Made by a program: the position numbers and the translations under genes. A DNA stretch of 59,988 nt, from the IMG/VR virus record IMGVR_UViG_3300025276_003682, positions 1-59,988 of that record; one strand, 5' to 3'. This document shows, one piece after another, positions 1-11,200 of this stretch (the stretch's first letter is position 1; every line of letters begins with the position of its first letter). Below the pieces are notes generated by a model. The model was given only the letters and a program-made list of their open reading frames with translations. It had not been told where the DNA came from and did no database searches. The stretch is from a virus.

Positions 1-1043
1 CTAGTCCAGCGTTTACAAGCGGCTCTGGTTTAGAAATTGAAAAATCAGGAACAGCAACATTAAGATTACAATCATCTGGGTCAAACGCAAGTGAAATAAA
101 CCAAACAAGCTCAGCTCTTCAGATAGTTGATTTGTCTAGCGGAACTATGCTTTTTAAAGTAAGCAACGATGAAAAAATGCGTATCACCTCAGCGGGTAAC
201 GTTGGAATAGGAACATCAAGTCCTGATGCTAAGTTGGATATAGAGGGTGATTTTGAAACTACTTACGCTCTTAAATTTACGAATACAAAAGGAACAGGAA
301 CTGTCTCAGGATTTAGAAGTCATGGGGTTAATGGTGAAGACTTATCATTATATAATGGTGCTAATAGAATACAAAGATGGGATGAAAATGGAAATTCAAT
401 TTTTGATGGCAAGGTTGGAATTGGAACAAATAGTCCTGATGCGTTACTAGACATAGAAAGCACTACTGCTCCAACCTTAAGGATATCAAACGGGGGAGGA
501 ACCTCTCCGTTTCCAAGATTAGAGTTTTTTAGACAGTCTGGCGTGTCATCTCACATACAATACGATGTTGCTAATAAAATACTTACAACAGATAACGTCC
601 ACGCATCTGGAGTCATTAATTACAAGATAAATGGCTCAGAAAAAATGCGTATTACCTCAGCAGGTAACGTTGGTATTGGAACAATTAGTCCTAGTGCTAA
701 ATTAGAGGTAGAAGGTGACTTACAGGTCAAAGGTGTAAATATATCTAACCAAGAAAATCTTGACGTAGACACAGGGACAGAAACTATAGCAACAGTAGTA
801 AAAGCTAATTACGATGCAGCGTTCTTTGACTTTGTAATTAAAAATGGAACAAACCTTAGAGCGGGTACAGTCTTTGCAATACATGATGGAACTAATGTAG
901 AATTTACAGAAACATCTACAAACGATTTAGGAGATACATCAGATGTAACCCTTACAGTTGATATATCAGGAACAGATATGAGACTAAGAGCAACAACAAC
1001 ATCAGATAACTGGATAATAAAAAGTCTAGTTAGGACAATATAA
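1..1043 (+). CDS. Tail fibre protein, C-terminal part (5' end outside window)
   Basis: The reading frame is open from base 3 and runs to a TAA at 1041-1043, so the gene starts left of the window; an internal ATG at 132 is not needed as a start. The visible 346 residues contain three copies of a repeat built on EKMRITSAGNVGIGT followed by SPxAKLxIEG (around bases 171-250, 410-465 and 640-715). The same GNVGIGTxxP repeat occurs in the 1497-aa fibre at 13198. The C-terminus is a short beta-rich cap. Such repeats are typical of long trimeric beta-structured fibres in T4-like marine phages. The fibre role is inferred from repeats and neighbours; receptor specificity cannot be read. Confidence 0.75.
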   Translation, partial: SPAFTSGSGLEIEKSGTATLRLQSSGSNASEINQTSSALQIVDLSSGTMLFKVSNDEKMRITSAGNVGIGTSSPDAKLDIEGDFETTYALKFTNTKGTGTVSGFRSHGVNGEDLSLYNGANRIQRWDENGNSIFDGKVGIGTNSPDALLDIESTTAPTLRISNGGGTSPFPRLEFFRQSGVSSHIQYDVANKILTTDNVHASGVINYKINGSEKMRITSAGNVGIGTISPSAKLEVEGDLQVKGVNISNQENLDVDTGTETIATVVKANYDAAFFDFVIKNGTNLRAGTVFAIHDGTNVEFTETSTNDLGDTSDVTLTVDISGTDMRLRATTTSDNWIIKSLVRTI

Positions 1044-1053
1044 ATAAAAAGAT

Positions 1054-1260
1054 ATGGCATTTAAAATTCAAAAACAATTAATCCCTACAGATACATTTTC
1101 GGAAGATCCATCCTGGGCTAAAAGACAAATATGGGTGTATAAATTAAACTCCGGAGATACTGTAGAATCATTTGAAACAGAAGAAGAAGCAAATACAAAA
1201 AGAGATGAACTTATAGCTGCCGATCCTACAAACAGAGTCTACCAAGTAGTAGAAGAATAA
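1054..1260 (+). CDS. Small hypothetical protein between fibre genes
   Basis: A 68-aa ORF starting with ATG 10 bases after the fibre stop and ending in TAA. It is soluble, lacks membrane segments, and has an acidic, helical-looking second half (FETEEEANTKRDELIAADP). I do not recognise the family. Its position between a fibre and the LamG-like proteins suggests a small fibre-associated protein or assembly chaperone, but nothing in the sequence proves this. Confidence 0.6.
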   Translation: MAFKIQKQLIPTDTFSEDPSWAKRQIWVYKLNSGDTVESFETEEEANTKRDELIAADPTNRVYQVVEE

Positions 1261-1261
1261 G

Positions 1262-1290
1262 TTTGTAATTAGACAATAAGTTCATATATT
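1262..1290 (+). promoter_or_regulatory. Promoter-like GTTTG-N19-TATATT
   Basis: TTTG at 1262-1265 is followed after 19 bases by TATATT at 1285-1290, 16 bases before the ATG of the first LamG-like gene. The layout matches the recurrent GTTG-N20-TATATT element of this window and the Bacteroidota -33/-7 promoter. Not tested for transcription. Confidence 0.5.
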
Positions 1291-1305
1291 TAATAAAATA
1301 CAATT

Positions 1306-2424
1306 ATGGGAATAGCAAGAGGACCTAATATAGTAAAAGATGACTTAGTATTTGGATACGATACCGGATACGGTGTGGCTGATAATAAGACTGTTACTAG
1401 ATTCTACGCTGGAAAACCTACATCAAACCTACTTACAAAGAGTGGAGCATCATCTCTAGATGTACGTACAGATATTTACAACAATACCACTAAAACAGAT
1501 TTAGGAGGCGGAAAGTATAGGTTTGTAAACGACGGTACAGGAGGTTCTACGATAAGGCTGTATACTGATGTGAACGACCTAGTAGACGGCACAACTTACG
1601 GGTGTAGTGTAAGTTATGAAAATTTTAATCCTGGAGATGGAACAGCGGTGATACTAGACTGGTGCGACCAAAATAACACAACATTTTCTCATGCAAATTA
1701 CGGAGCTTCGAATAGACTTTTTATGTCAGGAACAAGATCATCATATACTTCTACATTTAGATTTTTGGATATAACCTTACCTATTAATTCCTCTATAGTT
1801 TTATTTAATGCTCAAGTAGAAGTATCAACACCTTCTCCATATACAGACGGAACAAGAACATCCACACAATCTCTTATAGATTTAAAAAGAACAACAGACA
1901 TAGGTGTATCAAATGTTTCTTTTGATTCAACAGGTCAACCTACTTTTGATGGTACTGATGATATTATAGAGGTAAACAGACTTATAAGCACATCAAACTA
2001 CAGTGCTGAATTTATATTTAAAGCAGACGTAAACACATCAGGGACAGAACATTGGCTAGGAAGTCAGTACCCAGGTACAGGAAGGGTTATATTTGATTTA
2101 TACACAAACAACAAGTTAAGAAATTTTATTAATGGAACATCAATTAACGGGGCAACAACAATTGCAACTGGGACTTGGTATCACGCAGTGTTTACAAGAG
2201 ATTCTGCAGGAGCTGCTAAAATTTACCTAAATGGAGTACAAGACGCTACAGGTACATTATCTACTACAGCACCAGTTAACGATAATTTTGAAATAGGCGG
2301 TTCTACTACCCTCACAAGATGGCTTACAGGAGATATACCAGTAGCAAAAATATACTCAAAAACTTTAACCGCAGAAGAAGCACAACAAAATTTCAACGCA
2401 TATAAAAATAGATTTAATATATAA
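1306..2424 (+). CDS. LamG/concanavalin-like tail adhesin, paralogue 1
   Basis: 372 aa, first of three tandem paralogues. All share an N-terminal block (KDDLVFGYDTGYGVADN) followed by TRFYxGxPTxN, a central TDIGVSNVSFDSTGQPTFDG strand pair, a C-terminal jelly-roll region with WYHAVFTRD and KIYLNGVQ, and a final NFNAYKNRFNI. The motif pattern W-Y-H-x-V plus K-x-Y-x-N-G is characteristic of LamG/concanavalin-A-like glycan-binding sandwiches used on phage tails. The middle (about residues 50-190) differs between paralogues and probably sets specificity. The structural role is inferred from location between fibres. Confidence 0.7.
   Translation: MGIARGPNIVKDDLVFGYDTGYGVADNKTVTRFYAGKPTSNLLTKSGASSLDVRTDIYNNTTKTDLGGGKYRFVNDGTGGSTIRLYTDVNDLVDGTTYGCSVSYENFNPGDGTAVILDWCDQNNTTFSHANYGASNRLFMSGTRSSYTSTFRFLDITLPINSSIVLFNAQVEVSTPSPYTDGTRTSTQSLIDLKRTTDIGVSNVSFDSTGQPTFDGTDDIIEVNRLISTSNYSAEFIFKADVNTSGTEHWLGSQYPGTGRVIFDLYTNNKLRNFINGTSINGATTIATGTWYHAVFTRDSAGAAKIYLNGVQDATGTLSTTAPVNDNFEIGGSTTLTRWLTGDIPVAKIYSKTLTAEEAQQNFNAYKNRFNI
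1330..1386 (+). repeat. LamG-family 5' block, copy 1
   Basis: DNA encoding the shared VKDDLVFGYDTGYGVADN block. Nearly identical DNA recurs near 2790-2844 and 4023-4078, including the stretch GGATACGATACCGG and CGGTGTGGCTGA-type sequence. The copies mark recent duplication or recombination exchange among the three adhesin genes. Confidence 0.7.
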
Positions 2425-2427
2425 ATT

Positions 2428-2760
2428 ATGAATAGATTCGAAAATAGAAGATGGTTAGTAATACCAGTAGAAAAAATAGACGATATTGATTTCAATCAAG
2501 TTCATGAATCAAATGCTGATTCATTAAGAAAGTCTATAGATGAGACTTTAACTTTTGTTAAGTACGAAGTAAACATTATAGAAGAAACTTATACAGAAAC
2601 TTTTGAAGATATTGAAACAGGAGAAGAAGTTACTAATACGGTAGAAGCAGGTACGTACGGTAGACCTTCAATATATAATGAAGAACACACGGAATATACT
2701 CATTCAGAAATATTAGAATTACTTTCAACCGAACAGTGGACTGAACAAATAGAAGAATAG
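2428..2760 (+). CDS. Small acidic hypothetical protein in adhesin cluster
   Basis: 110 aa, ATG four bases after the first LamG-like gene stops and ending two bases before the next one starts, so it is almost certainly co-translated with them. It opens with NRFENRRWLVIPVEKIDDID, is rich in Glu and Thr (IEETYTETFEDIETGEEV), and has no membrane segment. I do not recognise the family. A fibre-associated or chaperone role is plausible from context only. Confidence 0.6.
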   Translation: MNRFENRRWLVIPVEKIDDIDFNQVHESNADSLRKSIDETLTFVKYEVNIIEETYTETFEDIETGEEVTNTVEAGTYGRPSIYNEEHTEYTHSEILELLSTEQWTEQIEE

Positions 2761-2761
2761 T

Positions 2762-4003
2762 ATGGCAACCATAGGAGGACCTAATACAGAAAAAGATAAC
2801 TTAGTATTTGGATACGATACCGGGTACGGTGTGGCTGACAATACTTCTTCTACTAGATTTTACCCTGGTGAATCAACTGTTAACTATACTACTGATACAC
2901 CATCTCAAGGAGGGTGGACAGGAACATATAGCGTTCTTGATTCTTCTTTAAAAAAGTTTAGATTTAATGTAAGCAACTTTTCTGCTAATCCAGGAAGTGG
3001 CTGGAGGTCGTTTACTTGGGATTTACGTGCATACACAGGGCAATCAGTTACTATATCAGCTACAGTAGAGGCGCCAAGCTCAAGCCCAGGAACATTTGCT
3101 TGGGTAATGATGGGTCAAGGGAATACACATACAAATACTAGTGGCGCTGGTGGGTACATGGGTTATTCGGCTGCTAGTGAGAGAGTATATAAATCTACTA
3201 CAACTAAAGAACATATTACTTGGAGCGGAACATTAGGTAATTCAGGAACAGCTAACTCTCCATCAGGGCATATAGGTTTTACAGTATGGTACAACAACGG
3301 AGTCCCTGGCACTAGCTCTTACGTAGAAGTTTCAGATGTTCAAATAGAACTAAAGTCTCATGAAACACCATTTGTAAATGGAACAAGATCAGATACAGCG
3401 TCTCTAATAGACTTAACAAAAACAACTGATATAGGTGTATCAAATGTAAGTTTTGATTCAACAGGACAGCTTACCTTTGATGGCAGTAATGACCAGGTAG
3501 TAGTAGATGTAGACGATATAGTAAGAAACACCAGTAACATAACTATTGAAGGTATAGTTAATGCAACATCTATAAGTTCTGCAGGTCCTTGGGCTGTATT
3601 AACAGACCATGCGGCAGCAACCGATAAAGATGGGTTTTGGTGGCATTATAATATAGGGAATGCTGTTTACTTTAGAGTTGAAGACGCAACCGCTGGAGAG
3701 CAGGGCACAACCTTTTCAGGATCAGTTCCCTTCGTAGCTAACACCTATCAACATGTAGTGACAGTTGTAGGAGATAACAATGTTAAAGTATATGTTAATG
3801 GAGTATTATCCAAATCATATACCCCTAACTTTAAATGGAATAGAATAGACTCAACTAAAACTGCTTACCTACATATAGGTCGTACATACCCCAACTACTA
3901 CTTATCATGTGCAATACCAGTTTTTAAAATGCATAATAGAGAACTATCAGTTGACGAAATAAAACAAAATTACAACGCATATAAAAATAGATTTGATATA
4001 TAA
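2762..4003 (+). CDS. LamG/concanavalin-like tail adhesin, paralogue 2
   Basis: 413 aa, second of the tandem family. It keeps the shared N-terminal KDNLVFGYDTGYGVADN block, the central TDIGVSNVSFDSTG strand pair, the jelly-roll signature YQHVVTVVGDNNVKVYVNG and the terminal YNAYKNRFDI. The residue 50-210 insert (SGWRSFTWDLRAYTGQSV and onward) is different from paralogue 1 and looks like a carbohydrate-binding beta sandwich. Its last base overlaps the next ATG (TAATG). Paralogy with neighbours is directly visible; glycan binding is inferred from the fold-like motifs. Confidence 0.7.
   Translation: MATIGGPNTEKDNLVFGYDTGYGVADNTSSTRFYPGESTVNYTTDTPSQGGWTGTYSVLDSSLKKFRFNVSNFSANPGSGWRSFTWDLRAYTGQSVTISATVEAPSSSPGTFAWVMMGQGNTHTNTSGAGGYMGYSAASERVYKSTTTKEHITWSGTLGNSGTANSPSGHIGFTVWYNNGVPGTSSYVEVSDVQIELKSHETPFVNGTRSDTASLIDLTKTTDIGVSNVSFDSTGQLTFDGSNDQVVVDVDDIVRNTSNITIEGIVNATSISSAGPWAVLTDHAAATDKDGFWWHYNIGNAVYFRVEDATAGEQGTTFSGSVPFVANTYQHVVTVVGDNNVKVYVNGVLSKSYTPNFKWNRIDSTKTAYLHIGRTYPNYYLSCAIPVFKMHNRELSVDEIKQNYNAYKNRFDI
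2790..2844 (+). repeat. LamG-family 5' block, copy 2
   Basis: Second copy of the conserved adhesin 5' block, encoding EKDNLVFGYDTGYGVADN. Compare 1330-1386 and 4023-4078; the following variable domain is unrelated in sequence. Confidence 0.7.
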
Positions 4004-5181
4004 TGTATACAGGACCTCATTTAATAAAAGATAATTTAGTATTTGGATATGATACCGGATACGGTGTGGCGGATAATAGTACTGCTACTAGGTTTTACCC
4101 AGGTGAACCTACAGTTAATAGTTTGGCCAGTACTGCATTTGGATCTAGCGGCATAACCTTAGGATCGGACTCAGGAGGTACTTATTTACAAACTAATAGT
4201 GGAACTACCGGGTACAATTACATAAAAATACCAAACATAACTGTCTCTTCTAATGAAACATACACATGGTCGTTTGAGCTAAAATCAACAGAAACTATTA
4301 CACAGAACGGTAATAAATATTATTTTGATACAAATGAATATTCAAATGAGTTTTCAACTAGTAATGACCAATCAAGAGTAAGTTCATCTCAAATTAGACC
4401 TTCATCATTACCGGCTAATGAATGGGTTAAATTTGCACTTACCGTTACTATGAAACCTAGCCTAACAGGAGCTTATTCTTATGATTTTTTAAATTTTATA
4501 AAACCTCATTTCACTAGTAAGAAAATATACTATAGAAAAATGCAGTTTGAACATAATAAGAGTCACCATACACCTTTTGTAAACGGTACCCGTTCATCTA
4601 CACAATCTCTTATAGATTTAAAAAAGACAACAAATATAGATGTATCAAATGTTTCTTTTAGTTCAACAGGACAACCCGAATTTGATGGCACCGATGATAC
4701 TATACAAATCTCAGACCCTAATGTATCAAGCTCTGCAGGATTTAGTATAGAAATGATTATTAAACCTGGTAATGCATCATCATCACCGATGGTTATAACA
4801 CCAAATAGCGGCGGAATAGATCATTTTGTACGATTTAATAGCAATGGTAGGTTATATATGAGAATGGTAGTAGCAGCAGATAGTTCAGTGCAGGATTTTA
4901 CTACAACTACATCACTCTCTTCAACAGACTACCATTACACTGTCTTTACCTTTAAACAATCAGAAGGAGGTAAAGCATATTACAACGGTAGTCAAGAGAG
5001 CGCAGCTTCTGCTAACTTTACTGCACTAGATTGGAGTAGTATCTGGAAAATAGGTCAAAGAGGTAACAACACATTTTTCTTTGATGGAGAAATTCCTATA
5101 TTAAAAATACATAACCAAGTACTAACAGCCGACCAGGTAAAACAAAACTACAGAGCATATAAAAATAGATTTGGAATATAG
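4003..5181 (+). CDS. LamG/concanavalin-like tail adhesin, paralogue 3
   Basis: 392 aa, third tandem paralogue, starting in the stop codon of paralogue 2 (TAATG overlap). It retains the KDNLVFGYDTGYGVADN start, the VSNVSFSSTGQPEFDGTDD centre, YHYTVFTFKQSEGGKAYYNG in the jelly roll and the terminal YRAYKNRFGI. The variable insert (about residues 40-195) again differs, while the N- and C-terminal blocks are conserved even at DNA level, which is the pattern expected for diversification of a receptor-binding module after tandem duplication. Confidence 0.7.
   Translation: MYTGPHLIKDNLVFGYDTGYGVADNSTATRFYPGEPTVNSLASTAFGSSGITLGSDSGGTYLQTNSGTTGYNYIKIPNITVSSNETYTWSFELKSTETITQNGNKYYFDTNEYSNEFSTSNDQSRVSSSQIRPSSLPANEWVKFALTVTMKPSLTGAYSYDFLNFIKPHFTSKKIYYRKMQFEHNKSHHTPFVNGTRSSTQSLIDLKKTTNIDVSNVSFSSTGQPEFDGTDDTIQISDPNVSSSAGFSIEMIIKPGNASSSPMVITPNSGGIDHFVRFNSNGRLYMRMVVAADSSVQDFTTTTSLSSTDYHYTVFTFKQSEGGKAYYNGSQESAASANFTALDWSSIWKIGQRGNNTFFFDGEIPILKIHNQVLTADQVKQNYRAYKNRFGI
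4023..4078 (+). repeat. LamG-family 5' block, copy 3
   Basis: Third copy of the conserved adhesin 5' block, encoding IKDNLVFGYDTGYGVADN. Such conserved flanks around variable centres give homology for recombinational swapping of receptor-binding modules. Confidence 0.7.
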
Positions 5182-5210
5182 TAAGTAAATAATAATACAA
5201 TTCTAGAGCA

Positions 5211-5218
5211 TATTTATA
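5211..5218 (+). promoter_or_regulatory. TATTTATA late-type element
   Basis: TATTTATAAT lies 39 bases before the ATG of the 1997-aa fibre gene, in a 75-base gap. The same TATTTATA(AT) element precedes sheath, tube, tape measure and other structural genes here, so I read it as a candidate late promoter element. A four-codon ATG AAA AAA GGA TAA mini-ORF at 5236-5250 follows, which I do not call. Confidence 0.4.
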
Positions 5219-5256
5219 ATCGTACCTTTTGGACAATGAAAAAAGGATAAAAAATT

Positions 5257-8200
5257 ATGGCAAACGAATTTAAAGTAAAAAAAGGCCTGATCGTACATGG
5301 ATCAGGGTCTACTGTACTAGATATACAGGGATCTCAAGGACAACTTTTCTCAATAACAGATGATCTAACAGGCACTCTCTTTGCCGTATCTGATATATCA
5401 GGAGTCTCTATTTTTGATGTAAATGCAGATGGTACGACTACCTTAGATGGAAACATAACACAGACTTCTGGAACCGCAACTTTTGGTAATGGAATCACCC
5501 TACAGCAAGTAGCTGGATACTCTCTCATAGAAACAAATACAAGTTCTCTGTTTCTAAAAGCATCAAACATTCAAATCCAAGGTGATTTAATACCGGATGC
5601 AGATAGTAGCCGTAATTTAGGAGCTACTAATAGGTATTGGGAAAATTTATATGCAGATAACTTATACGGTGATGGTAGCAACTTAACAAATGTTGCAGCT
5701 ACAGAAACAGACACACTAGACTCAGTAACAGATAGAGGAGCAACAACTACTAATAATATAACTGTAGGAACCATCGGCTCTGGCGCTATAACTTCTACTG
5801 GCAAAATACAAGGTACAGAATTAGAAGGTACAAGTTTAGATATAAACGGTAATGCTGATATAGCAGGTAACTTAACTATAGATAGTGGGTATGTAACCCT
5901 AGACCCAGATACAGCTGGAAATGTTTTAACATGGAAAGAAAGTGATAGTAATCTAACAGCAGGTCAATTAAGAAGTTACGCTAATAGGGGAGATATTTAC
6001 TTATATAAAGACGGAACAAAAACAACAGAATTATCAGCCCTTACTGATTCTTTTATACCTGCAATACATATTGGCGGTACAACTGCTGCAACTGGTGGTG
6101 TTTTACAAACAACTGGTAACGTTAATATAGACGGTAGTGCAAATATATCTGGAGATACGGCTATAAGTGGTTCTTTTGGAGTCGTAGAAGCATTTACTGC
6201 AGAAGCAGGAGGTGATGTAGTCGTAATAGGAGGCCTTGAAGCAAAAAGTGGAATAGATGCTCGTAACTATGTAGATATATATCAAGACTCAGACAGTGCT
6301 GGATTAAAGATATTTGGGTACGATGATAGATCGGCTTATTCCGGTAACTTGTATATTGACACAAATGGAAATTTCCAAATAAACCAAACTCACGGTGCTG
6401 GCTCCGGTTACATTCAAATTCAAGCTGAAAATTACTTAGAATTAGGAGGAGGCTCTCTCGTATACACATCAAGTAACTTCAGAATATACGATGCTGGTCA
6501 ACTTAGCTTAGGGAATAGTGGAGATTATAAGATTAAACATAATACAGCAGCAGATAACCTTATAATACACACAGACGATAATAAAGGTATTACTATTGAT
6601 AATGCAGGTAATGTAACATTTACAGAAGATGTTGTAGTAGCCGGGAAAGTAACTGCTCAAGAATTTCATACCGATTTCGTTTCTGCATCAATAATGTATG
6701 AATCAGGTTCAACTAAGTTTGGGGATAGTTCTGATGATAATCACGACTTTACAGGTTCTCTTAATATAGAAACAGGAGATATTAATATAGATAGCGGTAG
6801 ATTTTTAACAATGTACGGTAATGGTAGTACATACCATGGAATAGGAAGTGTTGATCAAAACGCAAACAGCAGTGATGACATTAGGGTTAATTCTTATCAC
6901 AATGTTTATATAGATTTAGATTCAAATAATAACAATACAGATACTACAACTTTCTTTCAAATAAGTCAGCATAGTGGTGCATCAACTCTAAATACACCTT
7001 TTTTTAAAGTTAGAGGAGATGGAAGAGTAGGGATAAACGAAGATAACCCAGACAGTATACTACATGTCAATACCGGAACAGGCACAGGAAATGCAAATAC
7101 TGTTATTATTGATAGAGCAGGTTCGAGTGATTACTCTGGTATAAGTTTTGCAACAGCAGGAACTATAGACTGGTCAATTGGACAGAATGCCGCAGGTAAC
7201 TTTGAATTATTTGAAAATGGAGCAGATGCACAAACTAGATTAACTGTCAAAACAAGCGGTAATGTAGGGATTGGAGCAATAAACCCAGCAGATAAACTAC
7301 ATATACAAGGTGGAAATTTAAGACTAGAAAATGGAGCAACATCTGTAAATAAGCTTATACCACTAGGTACTGGAGGAAACGCTGCTTTATCTATAAAAGG
7401 AGGTAACTTCGTACATAATGTATATTTCGATACTTCTTGGAATGATTTTAGATATGCTAGATTAGTATCATCCTATAACACAAGTGATTCAAGTTTCTAC
7501 TTATATAAATCAGACGCTTCAGGTGGGACTTCTGCTACTACTACTATTTCAACCGGCATCTCAACTTTTGCAGGTAATTTATCCCTATTAGGTGATTTAA
7601 ATTTTTCTGGTGGTACTGGTAAAAAAATAGTACTTGGATCACAAAGAGTATACGCTCTTCCTGCTCAAAACACTAAGATGAGAATACTAACCTTAGCAAA
7701 CCAGACTTCTTGCAGGGTTTATATTGATAGTTCTGAAAATGCTTATAACCAACCTATAGTATTAGATATTTTCTACAATTCTCAAGGTAGTGCAAAACCA
7801 GTAATACACAGAAATAATCACTATACATGGCACACTCATAGTAATGATATTAGATTTACTAGTGATACAAGTGGTCATATATATGCGGAAAAAATAACAT
7901 ACTCAACTGGTAGGAATGTTAATATAAGAAAAGTAGAAGAGTTTAAAGGAACAGTAACTTTGTTAGATGGCTCAACAACACAAACAGGTGGCGGAGCAAA
8001 TGAAGTAATCGAAGGTGCATTTGGACGTATACAGGCCCATGGTAACATAGATGTAAATAGTGGTGGTGTTATTAAAATGAATGGCACTGAAGTTATATCA
8101 GCAGCTAGAGTAATAAACGCTACATCTGCAACTTTTGCAGGAAACGTTACAACTTCCGATAATTCATTTTATATCTCTTCTAGAAAGTTTATAGCAAGAG

Positions 8201-11200
8201 ACGCCAACGGCACAGGTCTTTTTGCAGATGATGCATCTAGCGGCTTAAGTATAGCTGACAATGGAAACGCAACTTTTACAGACAATGTAAGCTCTCTCGG
8301 AACGATATCTGCGACAGGAAAAATATCAGGTACAGAATTAGAAGGAACATCTTTAGATATAAACGGTAATGCTGATATATCAGGAAATTTAGTTATTGCA
8401 GGTACAGTTGATGGTGTAGATATATCCACATTATCAACAACGTTTGCACCAATTAGTCATAATCATGCTGCTTCTGAAATTACATCCGGAACGCTGGATA
8501 ATGCTAGGTTAGACGCTAAAGTATTTATAAATGATGGTGGTACATTTAGTACAGGGTTTGCATCAGATGTAGATACTTTGTCTGGGTTTATCATTAAAAG
8601 AGTTACAGGTTTTACAGGCACTGATCACAGAGCATTTACAGGACACCACAACTTACTTCAAATACCTAATACTAGTTCTAATCAACATGATGCTCAAATA
8701 GCATTTGAAACAGGTACAATCGCTGATGGTGGTATAAAGTTTAGAAACTCTTCCGGCGGTACATGGGGTTCTTGGTATAGACTATATCACGAAGGTCATT
8801 TACCAACTCTATCAGAGTTAGGTGCTGCTGCTGATACAGTAGTAAATCAGAGTGATTTTGTTTCGGCTGCAAATGGAGGAACTTTTAGTGGCGCTATAAC
8901 ATCTACAGGTAAGATATCAGGTACAGAATTAGAAGGAACTAGCCTAGATATAAATGGAGCTGCAACTTTTGATACTAACGCTAATGGTCTAGGAAAAATT
9001 GATCATAAAAATAGTAATGCTGGTTCTTCTGCTTACACTTCTATAAGGATTATGAATGATGTAGGTGGAGCAGAAATATGGAGGAACAGCTCTACTAGAA
9101 CACAAACCGGAGGAGCAGCACAATCATTTAATATATATAATAGCCAAGACACAAATATATGGTCTGGCGGTACTAGAGCAGTTAATTTCAACACATCACA
9201 AAACGCAACTTTTACAGGTAATATAACTGTTGGGTCAACAGGAGCTGCTCCGCTTTTATTTAGTAAGAGTACTTACGGTGACATGGACACTGATGCTTTT
9301 TACAGAATAAAATTTCAAGATCAAGGAGGTGTACATAACGATGTAGGTATTGGACAAACTGCAACTGGAAATTTAGGCTTTAACATTACAGCTGGTAAAG
9401 ATTTTTTATTTAATGGAGGTACGAGTGGTAATGCTTTAACTTTAAATGCTGGTGGAAACGCAACTTTTGCAGGTAATGTAGATTTAGGAAATTCTTCAAA
9501 TATTACTATGGGTGTTGGTGCACCAGGCCAATTGCGAGTAAAAGGCTCTGGTTATACAGGTGCTATTGCTTTAGACGCATCGGCTATGTATATTTATCAT
9601 GATAGCTCTCTTAGAGATTTAGTTTTAGGAACAAATGAAACCGCAAGATTAACTATTGATGGAAGTAGTGGAAACGCAACTTTTGCAGGAACAGTAACTG
9701 CTAATGGAGTTGCTTTAACTGGTGATCAAGACTTAAGCAGTTTTTTAACAGCATCTTCTACAGATTTAGATAGTAGGTACTTTACTGAAACAGAAGTTAC
9801 AAATCTTTTAGCAGATAAAACAGATCTTAATCATATACGATCTTTAGGAACCCAAGCATTTACAAATGGAACAAATCCTAGTATTACAACAGCACAGGTT
9901 ATATCAGAGATTGAATCTGATGGTGGTTTTGATTCATATAGTTCTGTATTTAAAACATCATGGAGTTATGCTGGTAATTACAATTTAACTGATGCTGGTA
10001 GATTTACTGAAACTGCTGGTTCATCTTGGATAACTTGGACTGATAACTCAAGTGATTCAGAAAGAGGGAATATAACAACATTGGCAATCGCACCAAATTC
10101 AGGTGGTTCTGCTGGAAAAGTATTTATATATAATGACCAAGGTAGTGGTTATGCACCAGGTTGGAGAGAAGTATGGACTTCTACTTCAGATGGATCTGGT
10201 TCAGGATTAGATGCAGACAAGTTAGATGGGCAAGAAGGAACACATTATGCAAACGTGCAAGCAGATTGGAATGCAACATCAGGTGATGCTTTTATACAAA
10301 ACAAACCTAGCACGTTTACACCAAGTAGTCATACTCATGCTGCAAGTGATATAACATCAGGTACGTTAGCTGTAGCAAGAGGAGGTACAGGATTAACAGC
10401 TAATACTACTTATATTAATTCAAATGCTTTTGCTAATTTTGCAGTAACAACAGCCGATTATGATACCATTACAACTAGAGGTCTTTATAGGTTTCAAGGA
10501 ACTTTAAACGGGCCTTTCGGCACTTCCCATACTACAGGACTAGCACTTTTAGAGAGCAGCGGTAATTACGGTTGGCAAATGGCTTCTAACAGCAGTGTTA
10601 ATAATGCAGAGGGGTTAGCATATAGGTACAAAGATTCGAGTTGGGGACCATGGCAAACACTAGTTACTAAAACTTTTGGGGATGGCAGGTACGTACGTCC
10701 TAATACTGCTCCTAACGCACCAACTAACTTAGTAACATCAATTGTAAGCGATACAGTTAATGTAACTTTTACAGCCTCTACTACAGCTAATATAGATAAT
10801 TACTTAGTATTTAGTTCGGTAGCAGGAGGAGATTACGGATTAATTTCTATTATACCTCCGGCGGACTTTAGTGGGACCATGAGTATTATAGATGATTCCT
10901 TTAACGCAGGAGGGACACAAGCATATAGGGTCTATGCCGTTAAAAATGGAGTCTATTCAAGTCCTTTAACTGGGACCAGATCATTTACAGTAGGTACAGT
11001 AGAACCTGTAAATATGAGTGTAGTAAATTTAAATACTGCTTATTATATTCAATACGATGCACCAGCCAGTAAAGCAAGATTTATAACAGCTTATAATATT
11101 TATAAACATGAACATGCAACACAAGCTAGTTTACTTAGAAGCTCAGCTACACTGATATATTCAGGAGTAAATAATAGCTACATGTACACTATAAGTGGGA

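Noticed and set aside
809-1060. Leftward ORFs inside the fibre genes (for example 809-1060, 15177-15620, 25161-25616)
   Set aside because: They lie entirely or mostly within well-supported rightward genes, have no leaders or family motifs, and their composition follows from the repetitive sense strand. Leftward genes are not otherwise seen.
5236-5250. Four-codon ATG AAA AAA GGA TAA mini-ORF before the giant fibre
   Set aside because: Too short to judge; could be a chance arrangement in an A-rich leader.
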